Origin: Prochlorococcus marinus str. MIT 9312
GTDB lineage: Bacteria > Cyanobacteriota > Cyanobacteriia > PCC-6307 > Cyanobiaceae
Assembly: GCF_000012645.1 (NCBI RefSeq)
Contig: NC_007577.1
Location: forward strand, 310,001-374,000
Direction of reading: 5' to 3'
Length of the DNA: 64,000 bases
Shown here: positions 23,325 through 31,258 of the stretch, piece by piece
How positions within the stretch are numbered: the first letter of the stretch is position 1
Layout: each line of letters begins with the position of its first letter
The notes under the pieces: model-generated
What the model was told of the DNA's origin: nothing
Seen by the model: the letters and a program-made list of their open reading frames with translations, nothing else
Database searches by the model: none
Position numbers and translations under genes: made by a program

Positions 23325-23810
23325 ATGAAGGACTTCCCTAGCATCAAAGAGTTAAAACTATTAGAAATAAATTCTCAAAAGAAAGGTAGCGGAATAATTT
23401 ATGAGGAATTGTTAGGAATATGGAAGTTTCAGTATGTCTGGGGAAAAGAGTCAGATGAAATAAAAAATATACCTAGTTCGATTCTCCAAGTATTATCTGC
23501 AAAACTAGAATTAAAAAAGAAAAATAAAGAAGATAAACTGAATTTTGAAATAAAAAATTCAATTAATTTCGGATTATTAAACATTATCTTCAGAGGCAGC
23601 GCAGAGTTAAAAGGGCTTAGACCTTTGTTAACTTTTTATTTTGAAGAATTGAAGATTAGTATTAGTAATTTTGCAATATTTAACAAGAAATTAAAAAAAC
23701 CTGAGGATAAAAAAATGCCTTTTTTCTCACTTATAGCACTTAGCACTAAAGAAAAATGGATGTGTGCAAGAGGCAGGGGCGGAGGGCTTGCAATATGGGT
23801 TAAGTCTTAA
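23325..23810 (+). CDS. Conserved protein, possible fibrillin/PAP-like
   Basis: The frame opens at TTG 23313 but ATG 23325 (MKDFPSIKELKLLE) is the better start, giving 161 residues. EELLGIWKFQYVWG, then alternating hydrophobic strands and the ending KEKWMCARGRGGGLAIWVK, resemble the lipocalin-like core of plastid lipid-associated proteins. That assignment is tentative. It converges on the Nif11-like gene with 1 base between. Confidence 0.6.
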   Translation: MKDFPSIKELKLLEINSQKKGSGIIYEELLGIWKFQYVWGKESDEIKNIPSSILQVLSAKLELKKKNKEDKLNFEIKNSINFGLLNIIFRGSAELKGLRPLLTFYFEELKISISNFAIFNKKLKKPEDKKMPFFSLIALSTKEKWMCARGRGGGLAIWVKS

Positions 23811-23811
23811 A

Positions 23812-24030
23812 TTAGTGATATTCCCCTGGATGATCTACTTTTCTTACGGTTACTTTATCAACTTTCTGTCCATTAAATCTTAACAGATCATCTCCTGAAA
23901 AATCATATCCTAAGCGTTGACCTATTAGTGCCACATCATCAGCTGTAGAGGATGATGTAACAAGCTGCTTTAAGTCTTCATCGGACTGCATCTTAATTAA
24001 AAATTTTCTTATTTCAGAAAAACTCATCAC
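23812..24030 (-). CDS. Nif11-domain small protein
   Basis: The 72 residues (MSFSEIRKFLIKMQSDEDLK, then SSTADDVALIGQRLGYDFSGDDL) match the Nif11 helical domain, which also forms the leader of many cyanobacterial ribosomal peptides. Here a polar C-terminus (VRKVDHPGEYH) replaces a cysteine-rich core, and no LanM-type enzyme is nearby, so a stand-alone role is more likely. The second Met (24027) may be the start. Confidence 0.72.
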   Translation of the reverse strand: MMSFSEIRKFLIKMQSDEDLKQLVTSSSTADDVALIGQRLGYDFSGDDLLRFNGQKVDKVTVRKVDHPGEYH

Positions 24031-24118
24031 TAGAATTTAATTGATTGATTTTAAATAACTTATAAAAATCTTGTTCTTATTTAGAACAAGATAAATAGAT
24101 AATTATTATACTATTTTT

Positions 24119-24436
24119 ATGACTTACCTATTTCTTTATGTAGTTGGAATAATTCTTATATGGTGGACTTATCGTGTTGGTTGGCTTGAGGCTCTCAAAA
24201 CAGTAGTTACAGTTATAGTTCCCTCTGTTCTTATTATTTTATTTAACATTAAGGCTGGAAGATTACTTTTTAAAAGTCCTGTTATCGGTTTATTAAGCGC
24301 TTTACCTACTTCTATTTTTATTTTTAGAGGTTCACTGCCTCTAGTTAGCTATATTAATAATTGGATTGAAAATAAAATAAATAAGTATGATGATTCGGAA
24401 GTTATAGATACTGATTCTATCCCCTTGGATGATTAG
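24119..24436 (+). CDS. Small integral membrane protein (105 aa)
   Basis: Hydrophobic spans at about 2-18, 25-45 and 53-75 (YVVGIILIWWTYRVGWLEA) and an acidic tail ending SIPLDD. Single gene between two minus-strand units. Family unknown to me. Confidence 0.6.
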   Translation: MTYLFLYVVGIILIWWTYRVGWLEALKTVVTVIVPSVLIILFNIKAGRLLFKSPVIGLLSALPTSIFIFRGSLPLVSYINNWIENKINKYDDSEVIDTDSIPLDD

Positions 24437-24447
24437 ATTAATTTAAT

Positions 24448-24915
24448 TCAATCAAAGCCAAGAAATAATTCTTTGTGTACAACAAGAACATCAAATAAAG
24501 TTGTTCCATGAATTGGACTTAATGGGATTTTGTCTATATTCAATGCTTCTGCGCAAATTAAATGAGCATCCCATTTTGTATCGTGATCACTAATTTCAAT
24601 TGACCACTCGATTACTTTGTTGAAATGATCTGGCATCTCTGAACCAATTTTTCTGCAAATTTGACATAGAACTGACAAAAGAGGAGGCTTTGATGGCCTT
24701 TTTAAATCTTTAATAAGACTTGGTTGTGTAAAAACGCTTGTATAGCGAATGTAGTCTATTAATTCAGATTCTTCTTTAGTAAGAGCTGCTTTAGATAATG
24801 CTCTTTCAAATTCTTCTATGGGTGTTATGGGCCTATCCAAGATATTAGTTGTTGCTTTTTTCTTTCTTTGAAAGATTCTTGTTTTCTGAATCAAGCTTTT
24901 CTTGATCAATTTCAT
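24448..24915 (-). CDS. Conserved hypothetical protein downstream of tatA
   Basis: The long frame (155 residues) overlaps tatA by 71 bases, which is unlikely. A TTG at 24840 (LDRPITPIEEFERALSKAAL) would give 130 residues starting just after the tatA stop and is the preferred start. The body is helical with a CQICRK pair in the middle. No known domain. Cotranscription with tatA is likely, but no link in function can be claimed. Confidence 0.6.
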   Translation of the reverse strand: MKLIKKSLIQKTRIFQRKKKATTNILDRPITPIEEFERALSKAALTKEESELIDYIRYTSVFTQPSLIKDLKRPSKPPLLSVLCQICRKIGSEMPDHFNKVIEWSIEISDHDTKWDAHLICAEALNIDKIPLSPIHGTTLFDVLVVHKELFLGFD

Positions 24916-25135
24916 TAGTTTGCATGCTTTCTATAGATTTAGGCGATTCCTCTTTGTCTTCTTCGTTAATAACTTGATCGATTTCATTTTGAAATTCATT
25001 CGACGCTTTTTTAAGACTTTTCAAAGTTTTACCAAGCTGTTTTCCTAATTCTGGAAGCTTTTTTGGACCAAAAATTAAAAGAGCTAAGATTAGTATTACA
25101 GTAACTTCAGGCAAACCTACACCAAAAATATTCAT
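24845..25135 (-). CDS. tatA: Twin-arginine translocase subunit TatA/TatB
   Basis: The 96-residue protein has the typical N-terminal helix and hinge: GVGLPEVTVILILALLIFGPKKLPELGKQLG (about 5-35). An amphipathic helix follows, then a charged disordered tail. TatA forms the pore for folded proteins carrying twin-arginine signals into the lumen or periplasm. The FGP hinge is intact. Confidence 0.92.
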   Translation of the reverse strand: MNIFGVGLPEVTVILILALLIFGPKKLPELGKQLGKTLKSLKKASNEFQNEIDQVINEEDKEESPKSIESMQTNEIDQEKLDSENKNLSKKEKSNN

Positions 25136-25224
25136 AGCTGATAACTAATTACTAATTAGGAAATCTATTATTAAATATAGTCAAATCATTTAAAAATTTC
25201 ATTCTTGGAATAGCTTTATTAATA

Positions 25225-25368
25225 TTAAAAGATTTTGAAAAATATCATTGTTACTAATACCCCTTTAAAGAAAACTACCCAAAGTAATTGATAATCACTC
25301 AACTTGAATTTTTTCTTATACCAATTTATAAAAGTTTTGTGTTTTTCGATTAATTTTCTTATTTTCAC
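25225..25368 (-). CDS. Small membrane protein (47 aa), GTG start
   Basis: MKIRKLIEKHKTFINWYKKK is a strongly basic N-terminus, then FKLSDYQLLWVVFFKGVLVT enters one hydrophobic span. The clean charge/hydrophobic split argues for a real inner-membrane protein. Starts at GTG. No homolog recognised. Confidence 0.52.
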   Translation of the reverse strand: MKIRKLIEKHKTFINWYKKKFKLSDYQLLWVVFFKGVLVTMIFFKIF

Positions 25369-25544
25369 GGAGATAATTTCTTAATATCACTTATTTTATC
25401 TTAATTTCTTTTATTCTTATTTTAGAAGAATCCTAGATTTTACTCATATTAAATATTCTAAGAAATATTAATCTTATTTTTCTAGAGTAATATTTTCGCT
25501 CTGTTCTTGAAACTAATTGCTCAATATCTAAATTCTTAAAAAAA

Positions 25545-25777
25545 ATGAAGTCCTTATTTATTATGTTTTACTTAAGCTTTTTAATTTGTCCAGCTGAAGC
25601 GGTTACAACAAAAATGTTTAAAGTATTAGATACATGTGCAAGATATCGCCTTGGTGAGATTGATGCCGATGAGCCTATAAAAAATTAAAATTAACGAATT
25701 CTTCTATTAATCAGCCGAAGGATCTATTAAGAAAATATTGCTCAGTATTTACTCCAAATGAAAAAATTGAATTTTAA
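25545..25777 (+). pseudogene. Frameshifted small secreted protein
   Basis: From ATG 25545 the frame gives a signal peptide (MKSLFIMFYLSFLICPAEA) and a short mature part (VTTKMFKVLDTCARYRLGEI...) ending at a TAA at 25686. One extra A in the six-A run at 25679-25684 would carry the frame on through KKLKLTNSSINQPKDLLRKY and CSVFTPNEKIEF to a stop at 25777, with paired cysteines typical of secreted proteins. So this is a frameshifted gene, a sequencing error, or a slippage site. Confidence 0.5.
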
Positions 25778-25792
25778 CCTTAGTAAGACAAA

Positions 25793-25927
25793 TTAAATAT
25801 TTGTTTTTGAATAATCTTTGGACTTGTTTTGTATTTCTTTAACTTTTTTAAAATTAGTTATTTTTAAATTAAAAATAACTCCTAAAAAAAGAATTAGAAA
25901 TAAAAAAATATAAATTATTAATTCCAT
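25793..25927 (-). CDS. Small single-span membrane protein (44 aa)
   Basis: MELIIYIFLFLILFLGVIFN is a membrane span at the very N-terminus, followed by a Lys-rich soluble tail (ITNFKKVKEIQNKSKDYS). Clean ATG and stop. Function unknown. Confidence 0.48.
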   Translation of the reverse strand: MELIIYIFLFLILFLGVIFNLKITNFKKVKEIQNKSKDYSKTNI

Positions 25928-26076
25928 AATATTGAATTAATAAATTCACCTTAGAGTATTTCAATAATTTTTTAGTATCTTTTAAAACAAAAAAATGACT
26001 TTTACATTAGTTATTTACTTTGAGGGCCACAAAAAAATCAAATATCTACTTAATATAGAGTTTTATAAGTAATATT

Positions 26077-26526
26077 TTGCAGATCGGAGATAAAATTCCA
26101 GAATTTTCTTTACTGGATCAAAATGGAATTAAAAGATCAAATAAGGGATTAAAAAATCCTCTCGTTTTATTTTTTTATCCAAAAGATGATACCCCAGGAT
26201 GCACCATAGAAGTTTGCGGATTTAGAGATAAGTATGACTTATTTAAAGTCTTAGGTGCCCAAGTTTGGGGAGTAAGCAATGGAAGTTCCTCAAGTCACTT
26301 GGCATTTGCCAATAAAAACAAGTTACAGTACCCTCTACTTTGCGATACCAATAACTCTTTAAGGAAAACTTTTAAAGTTCCTAATGTATTAGGTTTTATG
26401 GATGGCAGAGTGACTTATGTTATAGATCGAAATGGAATAGTTAGGCATATTTTTAGAGATTTATTGAATGGTCCGGAGCACATCAAAGAGGCCATTAGAG
26501 TACTAAAAGAAATTCAAAATAAATAA
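26077..26526 (+). CDS. prxQ: Peroxiredoxin Q/BCP
   Basis: A 149-residue thiol peroxidase with the peroxidatic Cys-42 in YPKDDTPGCT and the resolving Cys-47 five residues on, the PrxQ arrangement. It reduces H2O2 and lipid peroxides with thioredoxin. The start is TTG (LQIGDKIPEF). Single-gene unit. Confidence 0.93.
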   Translation: MQIGDKIPEFSLLDQNGIKRSNKGLKNPLVLFFYPKDDTPGCTIEVCGFRDKYDLFKVLGAQVWGVSNGSSSSHLAFANKNKLQYPLLCDTNNSLRKTFKVPNVLGFMDGRVTYVIDRNGIVRHIFRDLLNGPEHIKEAIRVLKEIQNK

Positions 26527-26593
26527 ATATAATTCAAAGAATTCTAGATTTTCATTTTTTGTTTTAAGATGATTTTTAAAATTTATTTAATCT

Positions 26594-26866
26594 ATGAAAA
26601 AAATTGGAATGCAGGCTGTTGATTTAGCTATTCAAAATGGAGTTGATCTTGATGGCACCCCAATCCCTCCAAAAATGCTAGATCTATATAACAGAATAAT
26701 GGATGAGGAGAATAAAAGAGAAAGAAGTGGCGTTAAAAAATCAATGAGAAATAGATGCGTCAAAACTGGTTCTAAGCATTTTGATAAAGAAACATTGAAT
26801 CAATTATTGATTGACTCAGGATGGGAAGGTCTCAAAGAAAAGGAAATTTTATTTTTTTATAACTAA
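26594..26866 (+). CDS. Conserved hypothetical protein (90 aa)
   Basis: MKKIGMQAVDLAIQNGVDLDGTPIPPKMLDLYNRIM is followed by a basic stretch (RSGVKKSMRNRCVKTGSKHF) and an amphipathic end. It looks like a soluble cyanobacterial family; I do not know its role. Confidence 0.6.
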   Translation: MKKIGMQAVDLAIQNGVDLDGTPIPPKMLDLYNRIMDEENKRERSGVKKSMRNRCVKTGSKHFDKETLNQLLIDSGWEGLKEKEILFFYN

Positions 26867-26994
26867 TAAAACAAAAGAAACTTTAAAGTCTATGTTAGAA
26901 ATTATTTAGGCTAATTTTTTACTTAAATTAAAGAAATGGGAACGAACTAAATTTTTTCTCAGATTTAATTTTTGAATTATTTAAACCACCTTTT

Positions 26995-27294
26995 TTAGAG
27001 GGCTTTATTTTTGTTTGCTTTTTTTAAAGCCAAGTTGGCTTCTATAACCGTAACTATTGATATAAAAAAAAGACCAGAAATTCCAATAATTTGTTCTCCT
27101 TTAGAAGGTTCTGAATCTCCTTGTAAAAAAAATCCTAGAGCGAACCATGAAGTAGAAGCAGCTATGGTTAAGAAATAGGGTTTCCATCTTCTTTGGTATA
27201 AGTAACCGGATCCTAAACCAGGAAGAAAATTCAAAAATGATGCTACCCAGCCTTTTGAAGATGCAAGTATTTCTTCTTTTGAGAGATTAGACAT
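26995..27294 (-). CDS. Membrane protein with two hydrophobic spans (99 aa)
   Basis: WVASFLNFLPGLGSGYLYQRRWKPYF near residues 16-41 recalls small TM2-type membrane proteins, followed by spans at about 40-58 and 68-88 and a Lys-rich end. It begins 5 bases after the small membrane gene at 27300-27404, so the two may form one unit. Confidence 0.58.
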   Translation of the reverse strand: MSNLSKEEILASSKGWVASFLNFLPGLGSGYLYQRRWKPYFLTIAASTSWFALGFFLQGDSEPSKGEQIIGISGLFFISIVTVIEANLALKKANKNKAL

Positions 27295-27299
27295 TTAAA

Positions 27300-27404
27300 T
27301 TAGGTATTTATTAAATTTATATTTATATAAGCAAATGATATGGCTGCGCAGATGACCCAACTAAAGGGTAAGAACATTCTTATTTTTTCATTATTATCTT
27401 CCAT
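27300..27404 (-). CDS. Small single-span membrane protein (34 aa)
   Basis: MEDNNEKIRMFLPFSWVICA leads into one hydrophobic span. Its stop is 5 bases before the next gene on the same strand, which supports translation as a pair. No family recognised. Confidence 0.45.
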   Translation of the reverse strand: MEDNNEKIRMFLPFSWVICAAISFAYININLINT

Positions 27405-27471
27405 AAAGCAATTATGGAAAATATTTTTAAGATCTGTGGATTAATGGATATATTAAAACTATAAAAATTAA

Positions 27472-27496
27472 AAAAGACGGTTAATAGCCGTCTTTT
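27472..27496. terminator. Bidirectional terminator
   Basis: AAAAGACGG and CCGTCTTTT form a perfect 9-base-pair stem around TTAATAG, with U-rich ends in both directions. It ends the coiled-coil gene at 27522 on the minus strand. Confidence 0.8.
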
Positions 27497-27521
27497 CAAA
27501 AATTAATTTTAGAGAAATTAA

Positions 27522-27758
27522 TTATTTATTTTTTGATGCAGAGAGAAATTTGAGTTCTTTTTTTACCTCTTTTTCTCTCTCTTCAAGATGTTTGAGTTGA
27601 GCTTTAAAAGCATCTTCAAGTCTTACTTTTTGTGTTTTAATTTCATCAAGTTCTTCTTGATGTTGGTTTTTCTTTAACTCCTTCATTTCACTATCAGAAA
27701 TAACATATACTGGTCGATATGAAGGTGTTTCAAAAAGAAGATCAAACATTGAATACAT
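27522..27758 (-). CDS. Coiled-coil hypothetical protein (78 aa)
   Basis: The N-terminus MYSMFDLLFETPSYRPVYVISDSEM is followed by a long charged coiled coil (ELKKNQHQEELDEIKTQKVR onward) with regular heptads. Such small proteins occur in many picocyanobacteria, function unknown to me. A strong terminator stands right behind the stop. Confidence 0.62.
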   Translation of the reverse strand: MYSMFDLLFETPSYRPVYVISDSEMKELKKNQHQEELDEIKTQKVRLEDAFKAQLKHLEEREKEVKKELKFLSASKNK

Positions 27759-27962
27759 AAGTGACCTTTGAATTAGTACAAATCCAATATCTGATAATTA
27801 TTTGAAATATGAAAGGATAAATACCGAAGATATTGATACGGCAAATACACCGAATTTCGGTTTACCTAACATAACCGCCCAGTATTTACCGATCAAATTT
27901 TAAGGTATGTTTTAAAGTAATAAACAGATAATTCTAAAAATCTAAATTAAGAAGAACTAAAA

Positions 27963-28391
27963 ATGGATTTAAAAATTACTAAAACATTAGTAATCCCATC
28001 CAAAGAAATTAAGTGGCGATTTTCTAGATCCTCTGGTCCTGGAGGGCAAAATGTAAATAAAATTGAAAGTAGAGTAGAGATTATTTTTAATTTAGAAGAT
28101 TCAAAAGTCTTGAATGATTATCAGAAAGCAATTCTTAAGATTAATTTGAAAACTAAATTATTTAATAATTGTCTATGTTTAGCGGTTCAAGAACACAGAA
28201 ACCAATTATTAAATAGAGAGCTAGCCTTGATGAAATTTAGTTCAATCATAAAAGATGCCTTGAATAAACCATTTAAATTAAGAAAATCTACAAAACCTAC
28301 TAAAGCATCACAAAAGAAAAGAGTTGCTTTTAAGAAAAAACGTGGCGAATTGAAAAAAAGTAGACAAAAAGAAAAACTATATCAAATATGA
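27963..28391 (+). CDS. arfB: ArfB-like peptidyl-tRNA hydrolase (ribosome rescue)
   Basis: The GGQ motif is at residues 27-29 (RSSGPGGQNVNKIESRVE) in a release-factor domain without the stop-codon-reading domains. The C-terminal ~40 residues are extremely Lys/Arg-rich (KASQKKRVAFKKKRGELKKS), the tail that enters the empty mRNA channel of stalled ribosomes. Length of 142 residues fits ArfB/YaeJ. It releases nascent chains from ribosomes stalled on truncated mRNA. Confidence 0.9.
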   Translation: MDLKITKTLVIPSKEIKWRFSRSSGPGGQNVNKIESRVEIIFNLEDSKVLNDYQKAILKINLKTKLFNNCLCLAVQEHRNQLLNRELALMKFSSIIKDALNKPFKLRKSTKPTKASQKKRVAFKKKRGELKKSRQKEKLYQI

Positions 28392-28463
28392 GAAAACTTA
28401 AGAAATATTTCCCTCGCAAATGGCAATGAAAGCATATGATTGATTTAATTTCACTTTGGGTTA

Positions 28464-28712
28464 TTGAATTCAAATAATGATTTCTGGTTAATTGACTCCA
28501 ATTTTGTAGGGGTGATGCGTTTCTACAAAGATAATGAGTATTCTGATAAATCTATTGCTTATATGTTTGTTGAAGAAGGAATCATTATGGGAATTCATGG
28601 AGAAAATCCTCCATTAATGAAAACTAGAAAAAAAATTGTTATTGAAGAAGCAAGATTGTTATGGCAAAAATTGTTAAATGAAGGTTGGCAAAAAACTAAT
28701 AAAAAATGGTGA
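28464..28712 (+). CDS. DUF1651-family protein (82 aa)
   Basis: A TTG-started frame with FWLIDSNFVGVMRFYKDNEY, NPPLMKTRKKIVIEEARLLW and a C-terminal GWQ, which I recognise as the picocyanobacterial DUF1651 family. Function unknown; members are many and variable in Prochlorococcus genomes. Confidence 0.72.
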   Translation: MNSNNDFWLIDSNFVGVMRFYKDNEYSDKSIAYMFVEEGIIMGIHGENPPLMKTRKKIVIEEARLLWQKLLNEGWQKTNKKW

Positions 28713-28738
28713 GAAAAAAACTCTACAAAAAAAATTTT

Positions 28739-28909
28739 TTAATTTTTGAAAATAAATGAACCTTTAGGATATAACTTGGAAATTCTTTTATATTGTAAAA
28801 CTTTCCTTTTTTTGATGTCTTTTTCATATCTTTTTAACATCATTAGATAGTTTGTAACTCCAAAAAGTACTAAAAAGAAAATAAATCTTATTCCTGCCTC
28901 AAAGTTCAT
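28739..28909 (-). CDS. Small single-span membrane protein (56 aa)
   Basis: An open frame reaches 28951, but the Met at 28909 (MNFEAGIRFIFFLVLFGVTN) is the better start: it begins just before one hydrophobic span. The tail is strongly basic (KRYEKDIKKRKVLQYKRISK). Function unknown. Confidence 0.5.
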   Translation of the reverse strand: MNFEAGIRFIFFLVLFGVTNYLMMLKRYEKDIKKRKVLQYKRISKLYPKGSFIFKN

Positions 28910-28971
28910 ATGAGTATTAAGCTTTATTTTAATCTGACAATTATTAATCAAAAATCAATCGGTATTTATAT

Positions 28972-29832
28972 CTAATTAAAAGTTTTAGAAGAAAACTTTT
29001 TTGATTTTATTGCATAAAAAATACATAACAAAAGTAATACTAATATTGCACTAAAGCTTCCTATTGGGTTTGGAATATTTTGTATAAAAGGCCCTGCTAA
29101 AAAAGAAGGTGTATTTTCTTTGAATTCTATTAATCCGTTGTTTATAAAGAACCAAATACCAACAAGTCCACCATGAATTCCTATGCAATTCCATAAAGAA
29201 CCTTTATCTCTAATTCTTACTAATGATAGAAATATCCCAAGTAAAATAAATCCTAAACGTAATCCAATTATGTTCCAAAAGATCTCATTTGATAAATTAT
29301 GAACGAAACTAAAAACTATAGCTTGTAAAGCTATTGATATTTTTGTACCATATTCAAATTTAAATTCTTCTAGTAACCAGCCTCTAAAAATTATTTCCTC
29401 TGCGAATCCAACACCTAATCCAAGTAAAATAGAATTTAATAATATGATTGGCGAGAATTCACCTATCCAAGAAATATAATTTTTTTGCAATAGTGGTACC
29501 AGAATTAGAATTATTAAAACTAAGGCAAATAAAATACCTTGAGAAAAATTGATAAAGTTTTTGAAAAAATTTTGTTTGGTTATCCCAAGGAGAACCCATG
29601 CACTTGATATGTTCCTTTTGATATGAAACCAATATGGGAGTAAAAAGATAAAAATTAGAAAAGTAAAAATAGTACCAACTAAGGATATATTTTCTTTCTC
29701 AAAATTCAAAAATAATAATGGCTGAGATAAAGCCCAGCCAATACCATAAAGAATTGGAACAAAAAATATAGTTGATAAAAATCTTGGTTTTAAAAGAAAA
29801 AAACTTTTGGTTAATATTATTAAATTTTTCAT
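28972..29832 (-). CDS. CPBP-family intramembrane metalloprotease
   Basis: A polytopic 286-residue membrane protein with the CPBP (Abi/CaaX protease) motifs: EEIIFRGWLLEEF (about 145-157) with the Glu pair and Arg, FSVFVHN-type His motif at about 187, and a third motif IHGGLVG at about 230. Such proteases process or degrade membrane proteins; some protect against bacteriocins. The target here is unknown. Confidence 0.85.
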   Translation of the reverse strand: MKNLIILTKSFFLLKPRFLSTIFFVPILYGIGWALSQPLLFLNFEKENISLVGTIFTFLIFIFLLPYWFHIKRNISSAWVLLGITKQNFFKNFINFSQGILFALVLIILILVPLLQKNYISWIGEFSPIILLNSILLGLGVGFAEEIIFRGWLLEEFKFEYGTKISIALQAIVFSFVHNLSNEIFWNIIGLRLGFILLGIFLSLVRIRDKGSLWNCIGIHGGLVGIWFFINNGLIEFKENTPSFLAGPFIQNIPNPIGSFSAILVLLLLCIFYAIKSKKFSSKTFN

Positions 29833-29849
29833 TTTAGTTTGAATATAAA

Positions 29850-30044
29850 TTACACCAACACTTTGGCTATTATTCTAACTACTTTTTCAAAAAGATTTGA
29901 CTTTTTCTTTTTACTATAATTTATGTTTTTTGAAAGATGAGATAAATATTTATAAAATTGCCGAGTTATTTTGTCTTCTTTATCACTAGGCCATAGTAAG
30001 TATGAGACCTTTTCATATACTTCTTTATATCTTTCTTTATTCAA
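29850..30044 (-). CDS. Small hypothetical protein (64 aa)
   Basis: MNKERYKEVYEKVSYLLWPSDKEDKITRQF and then a Lys-rich end with SNLFEKVVRIIAKVLV. Soluble and basic; 17 bases upstream of the CPBP protease on the same strand, so probably cotranscribed. No domain recognised. Confidence 0.52.
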   Translation of the reverse strand: MNKERYKEVYEKVSYLLWPSDKEDKITRQFYKYLSHLSKNINYSKKKKSNLFEKVVRIIAKVLV

Positions 30045-30133
30045 ATCGTTTTTATATCGTAATAATTTAAATTTTACTTATTGCAAATGCTTAAAAGTGA
30101 TGTTTATTAAATTTGTGTATTTATTTAAAATTT

Positions 30134-30223
30134 ATGCTTATTAATCTTTCAACTTTAATTTTTACATTATTATCTCCATTGCTTATCTTTGCAGTAATAG
30201 TTTCTGTTTACTTATTTCATTAG
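30134..30223 (+). CDS. Small hydrophobic protein (29 aa)
   Basis: MLINLSTLIFTLLSPLLIFA continues hydrophobic to the end (VIVSVYLFH). It is a single membrane span and little else, in size like the small photosystem or b6f subunits, but its sequence matches none that I know. Confidence 0.42.
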   Translation: MLINLSTLIFTLLSPLLIFAVIVSVYLFH

Positions 30224-30252
30224 TAAGTATTTATCAAATAATTTTAACTGAT

Positions 30253-30348
30253 TTAAGGGTGTAATATGCCTGCTTTTTCTAATGCAAATGATAAAACTGC
30301 AATTAAGGCCATAAGTGTTAAAATCTTGTTCTTTTTGATGAAATCCAT
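30253..30348 (-). CDS. Small single-span membrane protein (31 aa)
   Basis: MDFIKKNKILTLMALIAVLS begins a hydrophobic span ending FALEKAGILHP. The start resembles the 36-residue protein at 23041-23151 (MDFISKKQGYV). No known family. Confidence 0.47.
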   Translation of the reverse strand: MDFIKKNKILTLMALIAVLSFALEKAGILHP

Positions 30349-30458
30349 GATACATATTAATAATTTATTTATTAAATTCCTGTATAAAATAATAAATAAT
30401 TAAAAATATTATAACAATTACGTTGGAACCTATATATGTAGGAGATTTATTCCTCTCC

Positions 30459-30563
30459 ATGGCATCTTATAAAAAGGTTATCGAACAATATGATAAAGGT
30501 ATAAAAGAAGGCGAATTTTATGAAGAACCTCTTGGCGGAGATTTTAATTATCCTGATTGGTAA
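30459..30563 (+). CDS. Small acidic protein (34 aa)
   Basis: MASYKKVIEQYDKGIKEGEF then YEEPLGGDFNYPDW. An AGGAG Shine-Dalgarno lies about 15 bases upstream. The aromatic/acidic tail looks conserved in style; function unknown. Confidence 0.5.
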   Translation: MASYKKVIEQYDKGIKEGEFYEEPLGGDFNYPDW

Positions 30564-30587
30564 ATATGCTTACTTCAAAAATAACTT

Positions 30588-30739
30588 TTGCCTTGGCAGA
30601 TTGAATTGGAGAGTGGTGAAAGTGCAGGGGAAAGAATCCATCTATTTATGTGTCTATAAAGTTTTTTCAGCAGAAATTGGAAGATTACAAACTTTCTGAT
30701 AGTGATAAAAGAATAATAGAATCTAATTTGCTTTATTAA
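30588..30739 (+). pseudogene. Possible frameshifted small gene
   Basis: One frame reads ...WQIELESGESAGERIHLFMC and stops at TAA near 30657. A neighbouring frame from about 30660 reads KFFQQKLEDYKLSDSDKRII then ESNLLY and stops at 30739. Both halves are well-formed soluble sequence, so they probably come from one gene split by a one- or two-base change. Start uncertain (TTG 30588). Confidence 0.35.
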
Positions 30740-30879
30740 TCTGAATAAGGAAGAATTATAGACTTTAATTTTTATATTTATCTATAAAAAACAAAGGATC
30801 ATTAAAATCCTCTTACAGATTAAGAGAAAAGTAAATCAGCATATTTACGGATTTACTGAAAATATAAAAAGGAGTAATT

Positions 30880-31184
30880 TATAAATATTGAGTTCGGAGG
30901 CAATCTAAATGATTGATAGTCCGCCTGAAATTTAGCAAATTCCAAAATATAGGAAGCGTATTCCTGAGAATGGGATTATTCGAAAATTAAAGTTCAATCA
31001 ATTAGTCTGATAAGACTTCGCTTTATAATTACTAGCGACAATAGGAACTGAAATTATCGAGAGCAATCCCCGAATTCACGTATTGTAGGTTTATGAGTAA
31101 ATAGACTTTAACATATGTAATTTTATATCCTGTAAGAAGGAAATGAGATATTAAAAAAGGACTGCTCAAACAGTCCTTTTTTAT
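30880..31184 (+). ncRNA. Candidate non-coding RNA ending in a strong terminator
   Basis: About 270 bases without a frame of note are followed by a perfect 12-base-pair terminator on the plus strand, with no plus-strand gene to serve. Segments such as GGAGGCAATC/GATTGATAGTCCGCC can pair locally. The 5' end is unknown. It does not show RNase P, SRP or tmRNA signatures that I recognise. Confidence 0.38.
31153..31182. terminator. Strong rho-independent terminator
   Basis: AAAAAAGGACTG - CTCAAA - CAGTCCTTTTTT, a 12-base-pair perfect stem. It could act in both directions, but plus-strand use fits the empty region before it. Confidence 0.82.
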
Positions 31185-31258
31185 GTTTAAGAAATTGATT
31201 TTAAACTGAAGTCTTTGTGGATACTATAGATTTATAAAGGGATTAAAAATATTTCAAA

